Source of the DNA: Thiopontia sp964344785 | Lineage (GTDB): Bacteria > Pseudomonadota > Gammaproteobacteria > GCF-002020875 | DNA length: 8,540 bases | Reading direction: 5' to 3' | Assembly: GCA_964344785.1 (NCBI GenBank) | Contig: CAYFOR010000120.1 | Location: 1-8,540 of the forward strand | In this document: positions 1 through 7,794 of the stretch, one piece after another | How positions within the stretch are numbered: position 1 is the first letter of the stretch | Layout of the letters: the number at the start of each line of letters is the position of its first letter | Made by a program: the position numbers and the translations under genes | Notes under the pieces: model-generated | What the model was told of the DNA's origin: nothing | Databases searched by the model: none | What the model saw: only the letters and a program-made list of their open reading frames with translations

Positions 1-1
1 A

Positions 2-754
2 GAGTTGGGCGGTGCCACTGTCTCCTTGCTCACTCAATCATTCGGAGATGAGCCACCAACACTATGGAAATATGAGGATGTAGGACACAATCAAGATGCA
101 AAACGTGAGTCTCTTGCACTTTTTAATCAAAAACCGTTTGGGACCCCAAAGCCAGAAAAATTAATAGAGCGGGTATTACGCTTAGCTACAAAAGAAAAGG
201 ATATTGTACTGGACTCCTTCTTAGGTTCAGGCACCACGGCTGCCGTAGCCCACAAAATGAACCGCCGCTATATCGGCATCGAGATGGGCGAACATACAGA
301 AACACACTGCCACCCCCGTTTGCTGAAGGTGGTCGATGGCGAACAGGGCGGCATCTCCAGAACTGTGGAGTGGCAGGGCGGTGGTGGCTTCCACTACTAC
401 CGTCTGGGTGAACCCATCTTTGATGAGTATGGTTGCATTCGCGGTGATATCCGCTTTGCCGAGCTGGCAGCCCATATCTGGTATATGGAGGACCGCACCC
501 CTTATCTCGGCAAGGCCGACTCCCCACTACTCGGCATCCACAACGGCGTGGCCTACTATCTGCTCTACAACGGCATTCTTGGGGATCGCAAACCGCAGGG
601 AGGAAATGTCCTCACTGGTCCATTACTCTGTCAATTACCTGAACATGATGGCCCGAAAACGGTCTTTGGTGAGACCACTCGCCTGGGAAACGCTCGACTG
701 AAGGGGGAGCGGATCACCTTCAAGCAGATCCCTTATGATGTGAGGGCACGTTGA
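2..754 (+). CDS. mod: Type III restriction-modification DNA methyltransferase (Mod), 3' part only
   Basis: This is the C-terminal part of an adenine-type DNA methyltransferase; the frame is open to the left edge, so the real start and the DPPY catalytic motif lie outside the window. The visible part contains motif X (KPEKLIERVL, about residues 49-58 counted from the TTG at position 5), motif I for S-adenosylmethionine binding (DSFLGSGTT, about 70-78) and a motif II-like acidic strand (IGIEMGEH). Motif I lying near the C-terminus is the order of beta-class methyltransferases, as in type III Mod proteins. About 160 residues follow, rich in glycine and aromatic residues, as in Mod proteins paired with helicase-type Res partners. 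By family knowledge Mod methylates one strand of an asymmetric site and supplies sequence recognition to Res. Its TGA overlaps the next start codon (TGATG), so the two are translationally coupled. GC content jumps inside the gene near position 230. The adenine specificity is inferred, not seen. Confidence 0.9.
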   Translation, partial: ELGGATVSLLTQSFGDEPPTLWKYEDVGHNQDAKRESLALFNQKPFGTPKPEKLIERVLRLATKEKDIVLDSFLGSGTTAAVAHKMNRRYIGIEMGEHTETHCHPRLLKVVDGEQGGISRTVEWQGGGGFHYYRLGEPIFDEYGCIRGDIRFAELAAHIWYMEDRTPYLGKADSPLLGIHNGVAYYLLYNGILGDRKPQGGNVLTGPLLCQLPEHDGPKTVFGETTRLGNARLKGERITFKQIPYDVRAR

Positions 755-756
755 TG
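742..756 (+). promoter_or_regulatory. Ribosome-binding site and start/stop overlap of res
   Basis: A GAGG box at 742-745 lies inside the end of mod, eight bases before the ATG at 754. The stop of mod and the start of res share one base (TGATG). A TTG at 751 is also in frame but sits only five bases from the box and adds a single residue, so ATG 754 is preferred. The overlap suggests that ribosomes finishing mod reinitiate on res, which keeps the nuclease from being made without its methylase. Confidence 0.6.
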
Positions 757-3420
757 TTTCAGTTAAAACAGTATCAGCAGCAGACCCTTGGGGCACTGGA
801 GCAGTTTCTTGATGATGCTCGTCTGAACCCGGTTGCTGAGGCCTTTGAGAGGGCACTGCTACGACAAGGGGTTGAGCCATACCTCTATCGTCACTACCAG
901 TTTGATGAGGTGCCCTATGTCTGTCTTCGCCTGCCAACAGGTGGCGGCAAAACGGTGCTGGGTTCTCACGCGGTGCGTATCGCCACCCGTGCCTATCTGG
1001 AGAAGGAGTACCCGATTGTATTGTGGCTGGTGCCGACCAATACCATTCAGCAGCAGACGCTGGAGGCGCTGAAAACAGCAGGTCACCCTTATCGAGTAGA
1101 GCTGGATCGCGCCTTTGATCAACGGGTGCGTGTATTGGATGTGGATGAAGTGAACCAGATACGCGCCCACGACATCGGCAATCAGGTAATTGTGGTGGTG
1201 AGCACGCTGGCCAATCTGCGCGTTACCGATACCAGTGACCGTAAGGTCTACGCCTATCACGAGGATTTTGAGCCGCACTTTGCCGGGATTGATCCAGACG
1301 ACGCTCGACTGGAGCGGGTGACTGAGGCCGATCTGAAAGAGAATGGATTGAGCAAGGTGGCACTGGGCAAGGTGAAGTTCTCCTTTGCCAACCTGCTTGC
1401 ACTGCATGGCCCACTGGTCATTATGGATGAGGCCCACAATGCGAGAACCCGACTCACCTTCGATACACTGAAGCGGATTCACCCCAAGTGCATTATTGAG
1501 TTTACTGCAACGCCCGATCTATCCGACAGCTCCGGCTCCAACATCCTCTATCGTGCCTCCGCTTCCGAGTTGAAGGCAGAGGAGATGATCAAACTGCCGA
1601 TCATGCTGACCGAACATGATGATTGGCAGGCTGCTGTAGAGGACACGTTACTTACCCGCAACCGTCTACAGGTGGAGGCACAGAACGAGGCGGACTATGT
1701 GCGCCCCATGACACTGTTTCAGGCAGAGAAAAAGAACGGGACGGTTACCTGGGAGGTTTTGAAGAACTATCTGATTGAAGAGCAGCACATTGATGAAGAA
1801 AAAATCGCAGTGGTAACGGGCACCCAGCGTGAACTCAATGACATCAACCTGTTTGATCCCGGTTGCCGTATCGAGCATGTAATTACCGTGGATGCGTTGA
1901 AAGAGGGGTGGGACTGCTCGTTTGCCTATGTCTTCTGCTCTGTGCGTGATGTGAGATCGAGCAAGGATGTTGAGCAGTTGCTGGGACGTGTATTACGGAT
2001 GCCTTATGCCAAGCGGCGTAACGTGGATGCATTGAACCGCGCCTATGCCCATTTAGCCGCCCCCCGCTTTGCCGAGGCTGCAAGCCAACTGGTGGACAAG
2101 CTGGTGGATATGGGCTTTGAGGCGCAGGAGATCCTGGCCAGTATTCAGCGCAGTTATGAGGATGATCTGTTTGGCCCGAATGATGGCGGTCACTTCTCTC
2201 CGCCACAAGAGCCACCGCTGGAACTGAGTCTACCCTCCGTTCCGCAGATTAAGTCGGAACATCAGCCACTGATGGAGAATGTCACCGTCAGCCACAACGA
2301 GGATGGTAGCGCCAATATCGAGGTAAAGGGGCTGCTGGATGAAGAGGTGGCGAAGGATTTTCTGAAGCTGTTCAAAGGGAAGGAGAAAAAGGCGGTTCAG
2401 GCGCAGATCGAACAGCATAACGCCCGTGTACAAGCTTATCAGTCTCCCTCTGAGAAGGGTGAGCTTTTCTCCCCCTTGCCGGGACTCTGTTACAGCGAAC
2501 AGGGTGAATTGACACTGGTGGAGCCAGAGACCTTCCTCTTTGCAAAGGGGGATTGGTCGCCACTCGATTTTACAATTGAGCTGCCCAATTTCACGCTGAA
2601 GCAGACCGATACCACCTATGAAATCGATATGAACGGCAAAAAGGTGGGCTACCGGATTGCTGAAGAACAGGCGAACTACAACCTCAATCTTGTCGATACT
2701 GATATCACGGAACAGGATCTGGTACGCTTTCTGGATCGTGAACTACGCAACATCCACTTCAATCAATCGGTGATGGTGCGTTTCATCAGCCAGACCATTG
2801 CTCATCTCATCGGTGATAAAGGCTTTACACTGACAGCACTGGTGAGAAGCAAGTTTCTGCTGGTCAAAGCGATTCAGTCGCGCCTGCAGGTATTGCGAGA
2901 GAAAGCAACCAAGGCAGGATTTCAAAGTGTTCTGTTCGATGATGCACTCCCACTGGCGACCAGTTTCAGTTATCAGTTTGAATTCAAGCCGGGGCTTTAT
3001 CCAGCACGCCCTCCCTTTTACAGTGGACGCTATCAGTTCAGAAAACACTACTATCCGCAGATTGAAGATTTGAAGGTGGATGGAGAGGAGTTCCTCTGTG
3101 CGCAGGCGATTGATAGCCAGCCTGCAATAAAGTTCTGGGTGAGGAATCTGGTTGCTCGCCCTGCAGCATCATTCAGGCTGCCCATTGCTGAGGGGTGGTT
3201 CTATCCTGATTTTATTGCACAGTTGGAGGATGGCCGACTGTTGGTGGTGGAATACAAGGGTGAGGTCTACAAGACCAACGATGATTCACGTGAGAAAAAC
3301 AGCGTGGGCCAATTGTGGGCTAAGCAAGGGGGCAATGATTATCTGTTCCTGATGGCTGTTGAGTTTGATGAGCAGGGGCGAAATGTCTATCAGCAGTTAG
3401 ATGCGGTGATTAACAGTTAA
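754..3420 (+). CDS. res: Type III restriction enzyme Res subunit (SF2 helicase plus PD-(D/E)XK nuclease)
   Basis: This 888-residue protein is the predicted motor and nuclease of the restriction complex, acting in the cytoplasm on unmethylated DNA. Superfamily 2 helicase motifs appear in order: Walker A LPTGGGKT (60-67), motif Ia-like LVPTNTIQQQ (about 92-101), Walker B DEAH (225-228), motif III TATP (251-254), motif V EGWDCS (384-389) and motif VI QLLGRVLRMP (408-417) with its arginine finger. The C-terminus carries a PD-(D/E)XK nuclease signature: P818-D819 and E833-Y-K835, followed by conserved-looking polar residues (about 838-852). At 888 residues it is somewhat shorter than classical Res proteins of roughly 970 or more, but no motif is missing and no frame break is seen. 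It overlaps mod by one base and ends 80 bases before the next chosen start; no strong hairpin terminator follows. Type III is preferred over type I because Mod is adjacent, no HsdS is seen, and the nuclease motif is C-terminal rather than N-terminal. Confidence 0.92.
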   Translation: MFQLKQYQQQTLGALEQFLDDARLNPVAEAFERALLRQGVEPYLYRHYQFDEVPYVCLRLPTGGGKTVLGSHAVRIATRAYLEKEYPIVLWLVPTNTIQQQTLEALKTAGHPYRVELDRAFDQRVRVLDVDEVNQIRAHDIGNQVIVVVSTLANLRVTDTSDRKVYAYHEDFEPHFAGIDPDDARLERVTEADLKENGLSKVALGKVKFSFANLLALHGPLVIMDEAHNARTRLTFDTLKRIHPKCIIEFTATPDLSDSSGSNILYRASASELKAEEMIKLPIMLTEHDDWQAAVEDTLLTRNRLQVEAQNEADYVRPMTLFQAEKKNGTVTWEVLKNYLIEEQHIDEEKIAVVTGTQRELNDINLFDPGCRIEHVITVDALKEGWDCSFAYVFCSVRDVRSSKDVEQLLGRVLRMPYAKRRNVDALNRAYAHLAAPRFAEAASQLVDKLVDMGFEAQEILASIQRSYEDDLFGPNDGGHFSPPQEPPLELSLPSVPQIKSEHQPLMENVTVSHNEDGSANIEVKGLLDEEVAKDFLKLFKGKEKKAVQAQIEQHNARVQAYQSPSEKGELFSPLPGLCYSEQGELTLVEPETFLFAKGDWSPLDFTIELPNFTLKQTDTTYEIDMNGKKVGYRIAEEQANYNLNLVDTDITEQDLVRFLDRELRNIHFNQSVMVRFISQTIAHLIGDKGFTLTALVRSKFLLVKAIQSRLQVLREKATKAGFQSVLFDDALPLATSFSYQFEFKPGLYPARPPFYSGRYQFRKHYYPQIEDLKVDGEEFLCAQAIDSQPAIKFWVRNLVARPAASFRLPIAEGWFYPDFIAQLEDGRLLVVEYKGEVYKTNDDSREKNSVGQLWAKQGGNDYLFLMAVEFDEQGRNVYQQLDAVINS

Positions 3421-3451
3421 TTGATTAAGTGCGTTACACATCCAAACACGG

Positions 3452-3472
3452 TACAAGAACCACTTGTATACT
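3452..3472 (+). promoter_or_regulatory. Possible promoter with overlapping inverted repeat
   Basis: A perfect inverted repeat TACAAG-N5-CTTGTA spans 3452-3468. It overlaps a -10-like hexamer TATACT at 3467-3472, which lies 28 bases before the chosen ATG at 3501. No good -35 box is seen 16-18 bases upstream (aaacac at that place), so a promoter here would be weak or need an activator. A protein binding the repeat could act as repressor or activator of the following small genes. The six-base arms are short enough to occur by chance. Confidence 0.3.
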
Positions 3473-3500
3473 GCCCCCTCCATCAGGCAGTATCTCCAAC

Positions 3501-3851
3501 ATGAAATCCGCCCTGATCAGCCTGCTGCTTTTCCTTGCCGCTCCGGCAACGGCATCCTCACTCACCGATATCGTCCAGCAGCGCTGTCCGGGAGAGACCG
3601 ATGTCAGGATCAATGGCGTGGTCACTCCCTGTATCTTCAATGATTATGTGGTGGTATTCGACATCTCCAGGCGCTGGGCCGAGGCGATCGCAAAGGCGAT
3701 TGAGCTGGGCGAAAAGACGGATCGCATTGGTGCAGTCGTGTTGATCGGCTCGCCAGAGGACAAGGGATACAGAAGGGCAAGAGAACTCATCTACAGACTG
3801 CCACTACCTGTTGAGTTGGGAAGCCTACCTCCTCCTGAATATGGGATCTGA
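3501..3851 (+). CDS. Small exported protein of unknown function
   Basis: I do not recognise this 116-residue protein. Its N-terminus is a clear Sec signal peptide: a short basic start (MK), a hydrophobic core (ALISLLLFLAA) and an A-T-A cleavage site, with cleavage expected after residue 18. The mature part of about 98 residues has exactly two cysteines, C29 and C44, which could form a disulfide in the periplasm. It then shows alternating strand-like (VVVFDIS, IGAVVLIG) and helix-like (RWAEAIAKAIELGE) stretches and a proline-rich tail. No lipobox is seen. The frame is open back to a GTG at 3429, but that start would bury the signal peptide behind 24 residues and lie upstream of the possible -10 box, so ATG 3501 is chosen, although its ribosome-binding site is poor. 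The next gene starts two bases after its stop codon. Confidence 0.7.
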   Translation: MKSALISLLLFLAAPATASSLTDIVQQRCPGETDVRINGVVTPCIFNDYVVVFDISRRWAEAIAKAIELGEKTDRIGAVVLIGSPEDKGYRRARELIYRLPLPVELGSLPPPEYGI

Positions 3852-3853
3852 CC

Positions 3854-4243
3854 ATGTCGATTGAGGTCATCTACCAGCAGGATCACTTCATCATACGGCA
3901 CCAGCAGCCCATCCTCACGTTTTCCCAAATGGAACTGGGGTTCAGTGAGTTGTCTGAAAATTATCTGCACTCTCACTATGGTTATGTGATCTGTGACTTC
4001 TCCTCCATCGAGCGAATTGTCGTTTCAGAGGCAGAGATGGATATGATCGCCGCTGCCCTGATCCGCATCTTTGCACAGCGCCCCGAATTTCAGATGATCG
4101 ATCTGATACCAGGCAGTACCATCAACCAGCAGATGAAAGTGTGCCACAACGACCTTCGCGGGTACGGCATCGGCAATATTCATATCGCCAGAAGCATGCA
4201 GGATGTCCCTGAGATATACAACAGGGCCATATCCTCTGCATAA
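3854..4243 (+). CDS. Small soluble protein of unknown function
   Basis: I do not recognise this 129-residue protein. It has no signal peptide and no membrane segment, so it should be cytoplasmic. The pattern of strands and helices (HFIIRH, YGYVICDFSS, then the helix EAEMDMIAAALIRIFAQR, then FQMIDLIPGS and IGNIHIARS) looks like an alternating alpha/beta domain, loosely like STAS or SpoIIAA-type folds; that comparison is a guess from pattern only. The start is ATG 3854, two bases after the stop of the exported protein, with a weak GGGA box at 3843-3846 seven bases upstream. The tight spacing suggests one transcript for both genes, although their products are predicted to sit in different compartments. 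No catalytic motif is evident. Confidence 0.7.
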   Translation: MSIEVIYQQDHFIIRHQQPILTFSQMELGFSELSENYLHSHYGYVICDFSSIERIVVSEAEMDMIAAALIRIFAQRPEFQMIDLIPGSTINQQMKVCHNDLRGYGIGNIHIARSMQDVPEIYNRAISSA

Positions 4244-4325
4244 ACCTCTGCCTGACATGCTTTCAGCCGCATCCTGATCGTGTGAGAATCGGTACCTTGT
4301 AAACCCAGTGACCAAGTGACAACGC

Positions 4326-7300
4326 ATGGAGAAAATGGAGCAGCCTCAACCAACTGCCCGTGCAGGTAGCCTGCACCGCTACCTGCTGGTCCTGTTTCTC
4401 AACGCCTTTGTGGATCTGGGCCACAAGATCACCATCCAGAACATCGTGTTCAAGATCGAAAGTGGATCGACTCAGATTTTGCTCACCGCACTGGTCAATG
4501 CACTAATTCTGATTCCGTTCATTCTGCTGGTGATCCCTGCTGGGTCACTCTCGGACCGACTTCCCAAACGCCTGGTGATGCGCCACAGCGCTGCGGCTGC
4601 CATCGTGATCGCCCTGCTGATTACCCTCTGCTACTACCAGGGCTGGTTTGAGTGGGCCTTTTTCCTGACACTGATTCTGGCGATGCAGAGTGCCTTTTTC
4701 TCTCCAGCCAAATATGGCTATCTTCGGGAGCAGGTCTCGACCGGATCACTGACTGCAGCCAACGGAACGGTACAGGCCGTTACCATCATCGCCATTCTCA
4801 CCGGCATGTTCCTCTTCTCCTTTCTGTTCGAGTCTCTTTACACACCTGCTGCGAGTCAGTCCACTGCTGAAGCACTTCAGCAAGTCGCCCCACTGGGGTG
4901 GTTACTGACCCTGCTGGCCATCTCCGAGTGGTGGACCAGCCGCTCTCTGCCCGAAAGCCGGGCAGTGTCCCACTCCGAACCTCCCCCCACAGAACAGAAG
5001 CAATCCAGTTGGCAACTCATCCGTGCAAACCCGGTGATTGGCTATTCCATTCTCGGCCTCTCCCTGTTCTGGGGAGTCTCTCAGGTCTCCATCGCCGCCT
5101 TCCCCGCCTTTGTCAAGAGTGAGCTGGGTGTATCCAGTACACTGGTGATCCAGGGGGTACTGGCCAGCGCCGGTATCGGTATCCTGCTGGGTTCCCTGCT
5201 GGTCGCCAGACTCTCTCGCAACCGTATTGAGCAGGGGTTGATTCCAGTCGGCGCAGTGGGGATCACCCTGGCACTGGTGGCCATCCCCCACTCCACCTCG
5301 ACCACGCTGTTGGCACTGCTTTTCATGCTGACCGGCCTCTTTGGGGGGATGCTGATCGCGCCACTCAATGCCCTGATCCAGTTCAACGCCCCCAACCACC
5401 ATCTGGGCCGTATCCTTGCTGCCAACAACTGGCTACAGAATGTCACCATGCTCACCTTCCTGGCGGTTACCATGACGGTTGCACTACTGGAGAGCGAGCG
5501 ACCTGTCGAGCCAGCACTACTGTTCCATGCCATCGCCCTGTTGGCGCTATTGGCCACACTGATCACCCTCTGGAACATGGGGCGCCCGCTGCTACTGCTA
5601 TTGCTGAGGCTGCTGTTATCCCTGCGCTACCGGGTCAGAGTCGACAGCGTCGATTCACTGCTGACCGAGGGCGCGGTTTTGCTGGTCGGCAACCACATCA
5701 GCACGATGGATGGATTGATCCTCGCTGTGACCCTGCCCCGACCCGTGCGAATCGTTGTTTCCGAAAGAGAGACCCCGCCAGCACTACAGAAGATTTATCG
5801 CCTGCTTGGTGCCATCTTCTACACTGCCGACCATCCACAGGGGACGCAACTGATCCGTCAGGCACTGCAGAATGGAGAGACTGTCTGTCTCTTTCCTGAA
5901 GGCAGTACCAGCCACAACAGTCAGCTTGCACCGTTCCAGGTCGAAATCTCAACGCTCTCCGGGCCGGATGTGATGGTTATCCCCTTCTATCTGCAAGGGA
6001 TGTGGGGGAGCCGTTTCTCCCGTAGCGAAGCCCCCAGCCGGATGCGCTGGCAGCGGCGCAACCTCCAGCTTGCCATTGGTGCACCGATACAGTCCATGAC
6101 CGAACGCGATATCAGGGCCACCATTGAACAACTCTCTTATCATGCATGGCACGCCGCCAGTGACCACTACCCAACCATACCGCATACCTTCATGCAGCAG
6201 GCCAAACGGATGGGGCTACGGAAGATGCTGCATGACAGTACCCGCAAAGAGTCTTTCAGTGGCCTCAAACTGCTCACGGCATCGCTGCTGATTGCCCGAC
6301 AGATCAGAAAGAGAGATGCCAACAGCCGTATCGGCGTCCTGTTGCCCACCACTGCAGCGGGGGTGATTACCGATCTGGCCATCCTGATCAGCGGCAAATG
6401 TGTGGTCAATCTCAACTACACCGCATCGAATGAGGCGATTGTATCGGCCATCCGGCTGGCCGGGATCAATACGGTCATCACCTCCAGCCAGTTCCTGCAA
6501 CGGCTGACGGAGCGGGGCAGAGCGATACAACCTGCGCTGTCGGCCACCCAAATTCTCGAACTGGAATCCATTCGCCCGGAGATCACAGCACTGGAGCGGA
6601 TCGCCACTGCAATGATGGCCGCCCTGTTACCCATCTCTTTTCTTGCTCGCCTCAACACAACGGAAACCAACCTGGACCGTGAGGCGGCCATTCTCTTTTC
6701 CAGCGGAAGTGAAGGAAATCCCAAAGGCATCGTCCTGACCCATCGCAATCTGATCGGCAATATCCACCAGATCCGGGAGTTGCTGCAACCACGCAGCAGT
6801 GGCCCAACACCCGATATCGTGCTCGGTAGCCTGCCCCTGTTCCACTCGTTCGGCTTCACCGTCACCACACTGATGCCTCTGATCAGCGGTACCCCACTGG
6901 TCACCGTGGCCGACCCCACCAACAACGAGGCCGTTGCCGACGCTATTGAACGCTATCACGCCACGCTCTACTTCAGCAGCCCGACCTTTCTCTACTGGAT
7001 GAGCCGTAGCAACAAGGTCAGCGCAACCCAACTGTCCACACTGCGTCGGGTCATCGCCGGTTCGGAGCGACTGAAGCCTGAAATCAGAACGGCCTTTGAG
7101 GAAAAGTTCGGCCACCCCATCCATGAAGGGTATGGCGCCACCGAGACCTCGCCAGTGGTTAGCGTCAATATCCCCGACTGCACGGATGACCACGACAAGC
7201 TGATCCAGCAGGGCAACCGGATCGGTACCGTAGGCCGCCCAATATCCGGTACGCTGCTCAGGATCGTTGACCCGGATAGTCTGGAGACCCTATCCACCAA

Positions 7301-7784
7301 TGAGGACGGACTGATTCTGATTGCCGGTGTTCAACGAATGCCCGGCTATCTCTGTAGCGAGCCCCCCTGCCAACAACCTTTTGTCGAACTCGACGGCATC
7401 ACCTGGTATCGCAGTGGAGACAAGGGACATATCGATGAGGCTGGCTTCCTCACCATCATCGACCGCTATTCTCGTTTTGCCAAGATTGGCGGGGAGATGG
7501 TCAGCCTCTCTGCGGTGGAGCAGGTCATACTTGGTGTGGTTACCGATGACGAAATCGAGGTGGCGGCCGTGGCACTGCCCGACCCACGCAAGGGAGAGCG
7601 TATTGTGCTGCTCCATACGGAATCACTTGATTCGTCAGCACTCCGCCAGAAGCTGCAAAGCGCCGGTATCCCCCCGTTGATGATCCCGTACCGGACACAA
7701 CCGATCCCATCGATTCCACTGCTTGGCAATGGAAAACGGAGCTATAGCGAACTCAAGGTGCTGGCAATGAAGGAGAGCACCTGA
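4326..7784 (+). CDS. aas: LplT-PlsC-Aas fusion: lysophospholipid flippase / acyltransferase / acyl-ACP synthetase
   Basis: This 1152-residue inner-membrane protein is predicted to take up lysophospholipids (such as lyso-PE) and reacylate them with fatty acid activated on acyl carrier protein. Residues about 15-415 form an MFS transporter with many hydrophobic segments and the loop motif GSLSDRLPKR (73-82), matching LplT. Residues about 435-610 are a PlsC-type acyltransferase with the HX4D catalytic motif (H457, D462) and FPEGS (523-527). Residues about 640-1152 are an AMP-binding acyl-ACP synthetase: P-loop SSGSEGNPKG (792-801), EGYGATE (934-940), SGD (1030-1032), RFAKIGGEMVS (1050-1060) and a C-terminal GNGK with the likely catalytic lysine K1137. 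Several motifs match E. coli Aas nearly word for word (SGSEG.PKG, LPLFHSFG, RFAKI.GEMVSL, PLLG.GK). E. coli LplT plus Aas total about the same length. ATG 4326 has no clear ribosome-binding site; ATG 4335 is an alternative. No promoter stands out in 4244-4325. The gene ends 10 bases from a convergent gene. Confidence 0.95.
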   Translation: MEKMEQPQPTARAGSLHRYLLVLFLNAFVDLGHKITIQNIVFKIESGSTQILLTALVNALILIPFILLVIPAGSLSDRLPKRLVMRHSAAAAIVIALLITLCYYQGWFEWAFFLTLILAMQSAFFSPAKYGYLREQVSTGSLTAANGTVQAVTIIAILTGMFLFSFLFESLYTPAASQSTAEALQQVAPLGWLLTLLAISEWWTSRSLPESRAVSHSEPPPTEQKQSSWQLIRANPVIGYSILGLSLFWGVSQVSIAAFPAFVKSELGVSSTLVIQGVLASAGIGILLGSLLVARLSRNRIEQGLIPVGAVGITLALVAIPHSTSTTLLALLFMLTGLFGGMLIAPLNALIQFNAPNHHLGRILAANNWLQNVTMLTFLAVTMTVALLESERPVEPALLFHAIALLALLATLITLWNMGRPLLLLLLRLLLSLRYRVRVDSVDSLLTEGAVLLVGNHISTMDGLILAVTLPRPVRIVVSERETPPALQKIYRLLGAIFYTADHPQGTQLIRQALQNGETVCLFPEGSTSHNSQLAPFQVEISTLSGPDVMVIPFYLQGMWGSRFSRSEAPSRMRWQRRNLQLAIGAPIQSMTERDIRATIEQLSYHAWHAASDHYPTIPHTFMQQAKRMGLRKMLHDSTRKESFSGLKLLTASLLIARQIRKRDANSRIGVLLPTTAAGVITDLAILISGKCVVNLNYTASNEAIVSAIRLAGINTVITSSQFLQRLTERGRAIQPALSATQILELESIRPEITALERIATAMMAALLPISFLARLNTTETNLDREAAILFSSGSEGNPKGIVLTHRNLIGNIHQIRELLQPRSSGPTPDIVLGSLPLFHSFGFTVTTLMPLISGTPLVTVADPTNNEAVADAIERYHATLYFSSPTFLYWMSRSNKVSATQLSTLRRVIAGSERLKPEIRTAFEEKFGHPIHEGYGATETSPVVSVNIPDCTDDHDKLIQQGNRIGTVGRPISGTLLRIVDPDSLETLSTNEDGLILIAGVQRMPGYLCSEPPCQQPFVELDGITWYRSGDKGHIDEAGFLTIIDRYSRFAKIGGEMVSLSAVEQVILGVVTDDEIEVAAVALPDPRKGERIVLLHTESLDSSALRQKLQSAGIPPLMIPYRTQPIPSIPLLGNGKRSYSELKVLAMKEST

Positions 7785-7794
7785 ACGCCAGTCT

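Noticed and set aside
5..7. TTG as the real start of the methyltransferase
   Set aside because: The frame is open to the left edge and the protein lacks the catalytic motif expected upstream, so the gene is simply cut by the window.
859..1482. 207-codon open frame on the minus strand
   Set aside because: It lies fully inside res, whose helicase motifs are intact on the plus strand; its translation shows no recognisable domain, as expected of a shadow frame.
1..3420. Type I restriction, BREX or DISARM locus
   Set aside because: No specificity subunit or other marker gene is visible, the nuclease motif is C-terminal in the helicase protein, and a beta-class methylase overlaps it; type III explains everything seen.
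3471..3490. CTGCC...GGCAG hairpin as terminator of res
   Set aside because: Five-base arms with a ten-base loop and no following T-run make a poor terminator; it is more likely chance.
3429..3500. GTG start for the exported protein
   Set aside because: It would place 24 unrelated residues before a complete signal peptide and start upstream of the possible promoter.
6627..7193. 188-codon open frame on the minus strand
   Set aside because: It is opposite the conserved AMP-binding domain of the acyltransferase protein and has no domain-like pattern. Other long minus-strand frames in 4902-6925 are rejected for the same reason.
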